A stretch of 64,000 nucleotides of DNA, taken from Gracilaria gracilis (Eukaryota; Rhodophyta; Florideophyceae; Gracilariales; Gracilariaceae). The notes below the pieces were generated by a model. The model did not search any database. It was not told where the DNA came from and saw only the letters and a program-made list of their open reading frames with translations. Below, piece by piece: positions 61,988-64,000 of this stretch. The number at the start of each line of letters is the position of its first letter. Position 1 is the stretch's first letter. Position numbers and translations under genes: made by a program. The stretch lies in NCBI GenBank assembly GCA_030374805.1, contig JARGSG010000253.1, forward strand, positions 1 through 64,000, written 5' to 3'.

Positions 61988-64000
61988 ATGGTTACACTCT
62001 CGATGCGTAAGCAATCTCAAGTCTTCAAACGTAGGCAAGTTGCAGAAAACACGAGGCGACAACAACGCCAAAGTGCTATAGAGCTCTTGACGCAACGGGT
62101 CCCGTTTCGACGGATTGCAGCGCTTACTAACCTATCTCTTGGGACAATTTCATCCATCAATCAGAGAGTCATGGAGGCCAAATCTAAGAAAGTATCATAC
62201 CAAGACGACGACTACGGTCTAACAAGAGGGCGTCAGACGGTACTCACGTACGATGAAGAGCGCATAATTGTAGACAGATTGAAGAAAGTAGCGAATCACG
62301 GCTTCGCGGTAAACAAGGACACCCTGAAGGCAATAGCGGCAGAAATAGCCAATGATGGCAGAGTGGGGTTCCGCAATGAATATCCGACAGATGATTGGGT
62401 TCGTAGCTTCCGTGCGCGACACAGAGACCTAACTTGTCGAAAAATGGAAAACAAAGAAGCCGCAAAGCTGGCCGCAGAAGATCCTGAGCACGTAAAGACT
62501 TACGTCAATGCTTTAAAAATGTGCGAAGTTGACTACCCTGGTATGCTTGATGATCCCGACTGTATCTAGAACATGGACGAAATTAGAGTTAGTATTAGCG
62601 AAAGCGAAACTGAGAAGGGATTTGTAGCATCTGACACTCACCATGGTGGCTTTCAGATGACCTGTGACACTCAAGGAAAGCATCTCACAGCAGTCGTTGT
62701 TGCTTCCGCCTCTGGGTATGTTCTGCCACCGTTTTTCATTTTCGCAGGTACGTATACCATGTCGCGGTGGTTTGAGCCGCTTTCGGAAGATATCTATAAA
62801 GACGAATGTGGATCGCCACACTTGCTGCACGAAAAGATTGGTTTCCAAAAGACAGTTTTGTTCTCGGAACGGAGAACGGCTCCATGGTGAAAGAGCATAT
62901 ACATTTTGTCATTGACCACATCCGCACCCACGCTAAAAAGATCTTGAAAGGCCGCCGAATGCTGCTAACGCTGGACGGACATAAGTCCCGCAATGGGCAC
63001 GATTGGCTGTCTTGTGCACAAGATAGTAACATGTCAGTCTGTCAAAGCCCCGCTAACACTTCACATTTTCTCCAGGCCTGCGACCAGGACATAAACAGGC
63101 AATTCAACAAAACCGTCAAGGCCACATATGCCCACCTTAACAGAAAGGCTTTTCTAGACTTCGGAGATTTGGGAATTAAACTTAAACTTGGTGTAGCCGG
63201 CTTCAGGGCATTGACCGGATCTGTAGTACGAGAGGCATTCGCTGCTGTGGGATTGTGGCCGATGGACTTCAGATTCCACCGCTGGGCGGAACACAAATGG
63301 AACGGAAAAGGTAAGGTTGATGAAGGTCGTCAAGAGAGGTCACAACGGAGAGCTGAGAAGAGGGAGTGGGAGGAAATTAAGAATGTCGTAAGCGCCTCCA
63401 AATCTATATCCTCGGGGCTTCGAGAAGTCAAAAAGATAGCGTTACAAGGTCGTGAACGAGTGGAGGAAATTGTTGGGAGGCGAACTCCTACCAAAACGCA
63501 GGTTGCTAGTACTGGCGCAGCGACAATGGACAGGACCACGATCGCAAAGGGGGCTCCTGCTGTGTATCTTACACACGGGGAGCTCATTGCAAAGCGCGTA
63601 GAAGCGCAACAAAAAGCCGCAGACGAGGTGGATGCCAAGAAGAAGCGCAAGGAAGAGGCCGCGCTAGAAAGACAACGTAAAGCAGAAGAGGTTGCCCGTA
63701 TAAAAAAGGTTAAGGAAGAAGAGAAGTGTAAGAAAAAGTGGGAGAGTGAGGAGGCAGCAACGATAAAACGCAGTCTTCGGGAAGAGAACTTGAAGCGGAA
63801 GGCGGCAGAGAGGGAAGCAAAGAGACAGAAGAAGGCTGGTTCGAGAAAGACCAGCCAGGTGAACTCTAAAAATACTGGTCAGAACCCCCGTGCCTCCAAG
63901 CAGCTCCAAGACAATCAGACAGTTGAAAGCAGTGGTGTACCGTGCGCAGTGGCCTCATTATCAGGCAATACAGAGAAAGAAAATTCCAGAGGAGGTAGCG
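61988..64000 (+). pseudogene. pogo/Tigger-like DDE transposase, damaged and cut by the window end
   Basis: Translation may start at the ATG at 61988 (MVTLSMRKQ); the longer frame opens at TTG. An N-terminal helix-turn-helix (ERRQQRQSAIELL-like, then IAALTNLSLGTISSINQRV) and a CENP-B-like segment (PTDDWVRSFRARH) precede the DDE domain. An in-frame TAG at 62567-62569 lies just before NMDE, which holds the first catalytic Asp. A frame change near 62857 leads into LLTLDGHKSRNGHDW (second Asp) and HFLQACDQDINRQFN (probable third). The frame then stays open to 64000. The last 200 residues are a very charged Lys/Glu/Arg coiled coil (AALERQRKAEEVARIKKVKEEE), an unusual addition. No terminal repeat can be set because the right end lies outside. 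Confidence 0.85.

Noticed and set aside
1-64000. CRISPR arrays, bacterial operons or prophage
   Set aside because: No direct-repeat arrays with spacers, no Shine-Dalgarno sites and clear eukaryotic genes with introns.

Overview
This is nuclear DNA from a eukaryotic alga, most likely an intron-poor red alga. Eukaryotic hallmarks are a class I histone deacetylase, ERCC1, a ZNHIT1/Vps71 zinc finger, a CDK9/12-type kinase, a PIK1-type PI 4-kinase and a bZIP factor. A flavodoxin with a plastid-like presequence, a plastid-type Rieske-fold protein and a transit-peptide-bearing PlsC acyltransferase point to a photosynthetic host. Most genes have one exon. The three introns I can place are 97-103 bp with GTACGT or GTAAGT donors. 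The species is inferred, not shown. Coding regions are often very GC-rich, so long mirror-frame ORFs are common and were ignored. Starts were set to the first plausible ATG, because several longest open frames begin at GTG, TTG or CTG.

Layout. 1-12.3 kb mixes intact housekeeping genes (ERCC1, ZNHIT1) with damaged ones: an HDAC fragment with two frame breaks, a damaged secreted or membrane protein, and a 6.4-kb wreck of a Sec16-like COPII scaffold. 12.9-14.4 kb is a BTB-BACK protein with a MATH-like C-terminus. 14.4-25.5 kb is almost empty of genes except a bZIP factor at 20-21 kb. It has three CpG-dense cores at which strand composition flips. 25.5-33.9 kb is a compact island: CHI-like protein and acyltransferase (divergent), SAM-type carrier and CDK (minus strand), then PI 4-kinase. 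35.6-39.3 kb holds LINE 3' ends around an unrecognised gene with its own TATA box. 39.9-48.7 kb carries a GC-rich orphan, mannose-6-phosphate isomerase, an orphan, flavodoxin, a Rieske-fold protein that has lost its cluster ligands, and a spliced orphan. 49.1-51.8 kb is a head-to-head pair of paralogous three-helix membrane proteins of a family I do not recognise. 52.2-61.5 kb is a piggyBac-like DNA transposon with a young Copia LTR element inside its left terminal repeat. 61.9-64.0 kb is the start of a pogo-like DNA transposon.

How the genes relate. I see no pathway cluster. Flavodoxin and the ligand-less Rieske protein are both probable plastid proteins and are neighbours on the same strand. 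The acyltransferase and the CHI-like protein share a 244-bp divergent promoter with a run of ACGTGGCC boxes of the type bZIP proteins bind. The most likely undescribed item is the six-cysteine, glycosylated three-helix membrane protein pair at 49-52 kb. Next are the double-palindrome terminal repeats of the piggyBac-like element.
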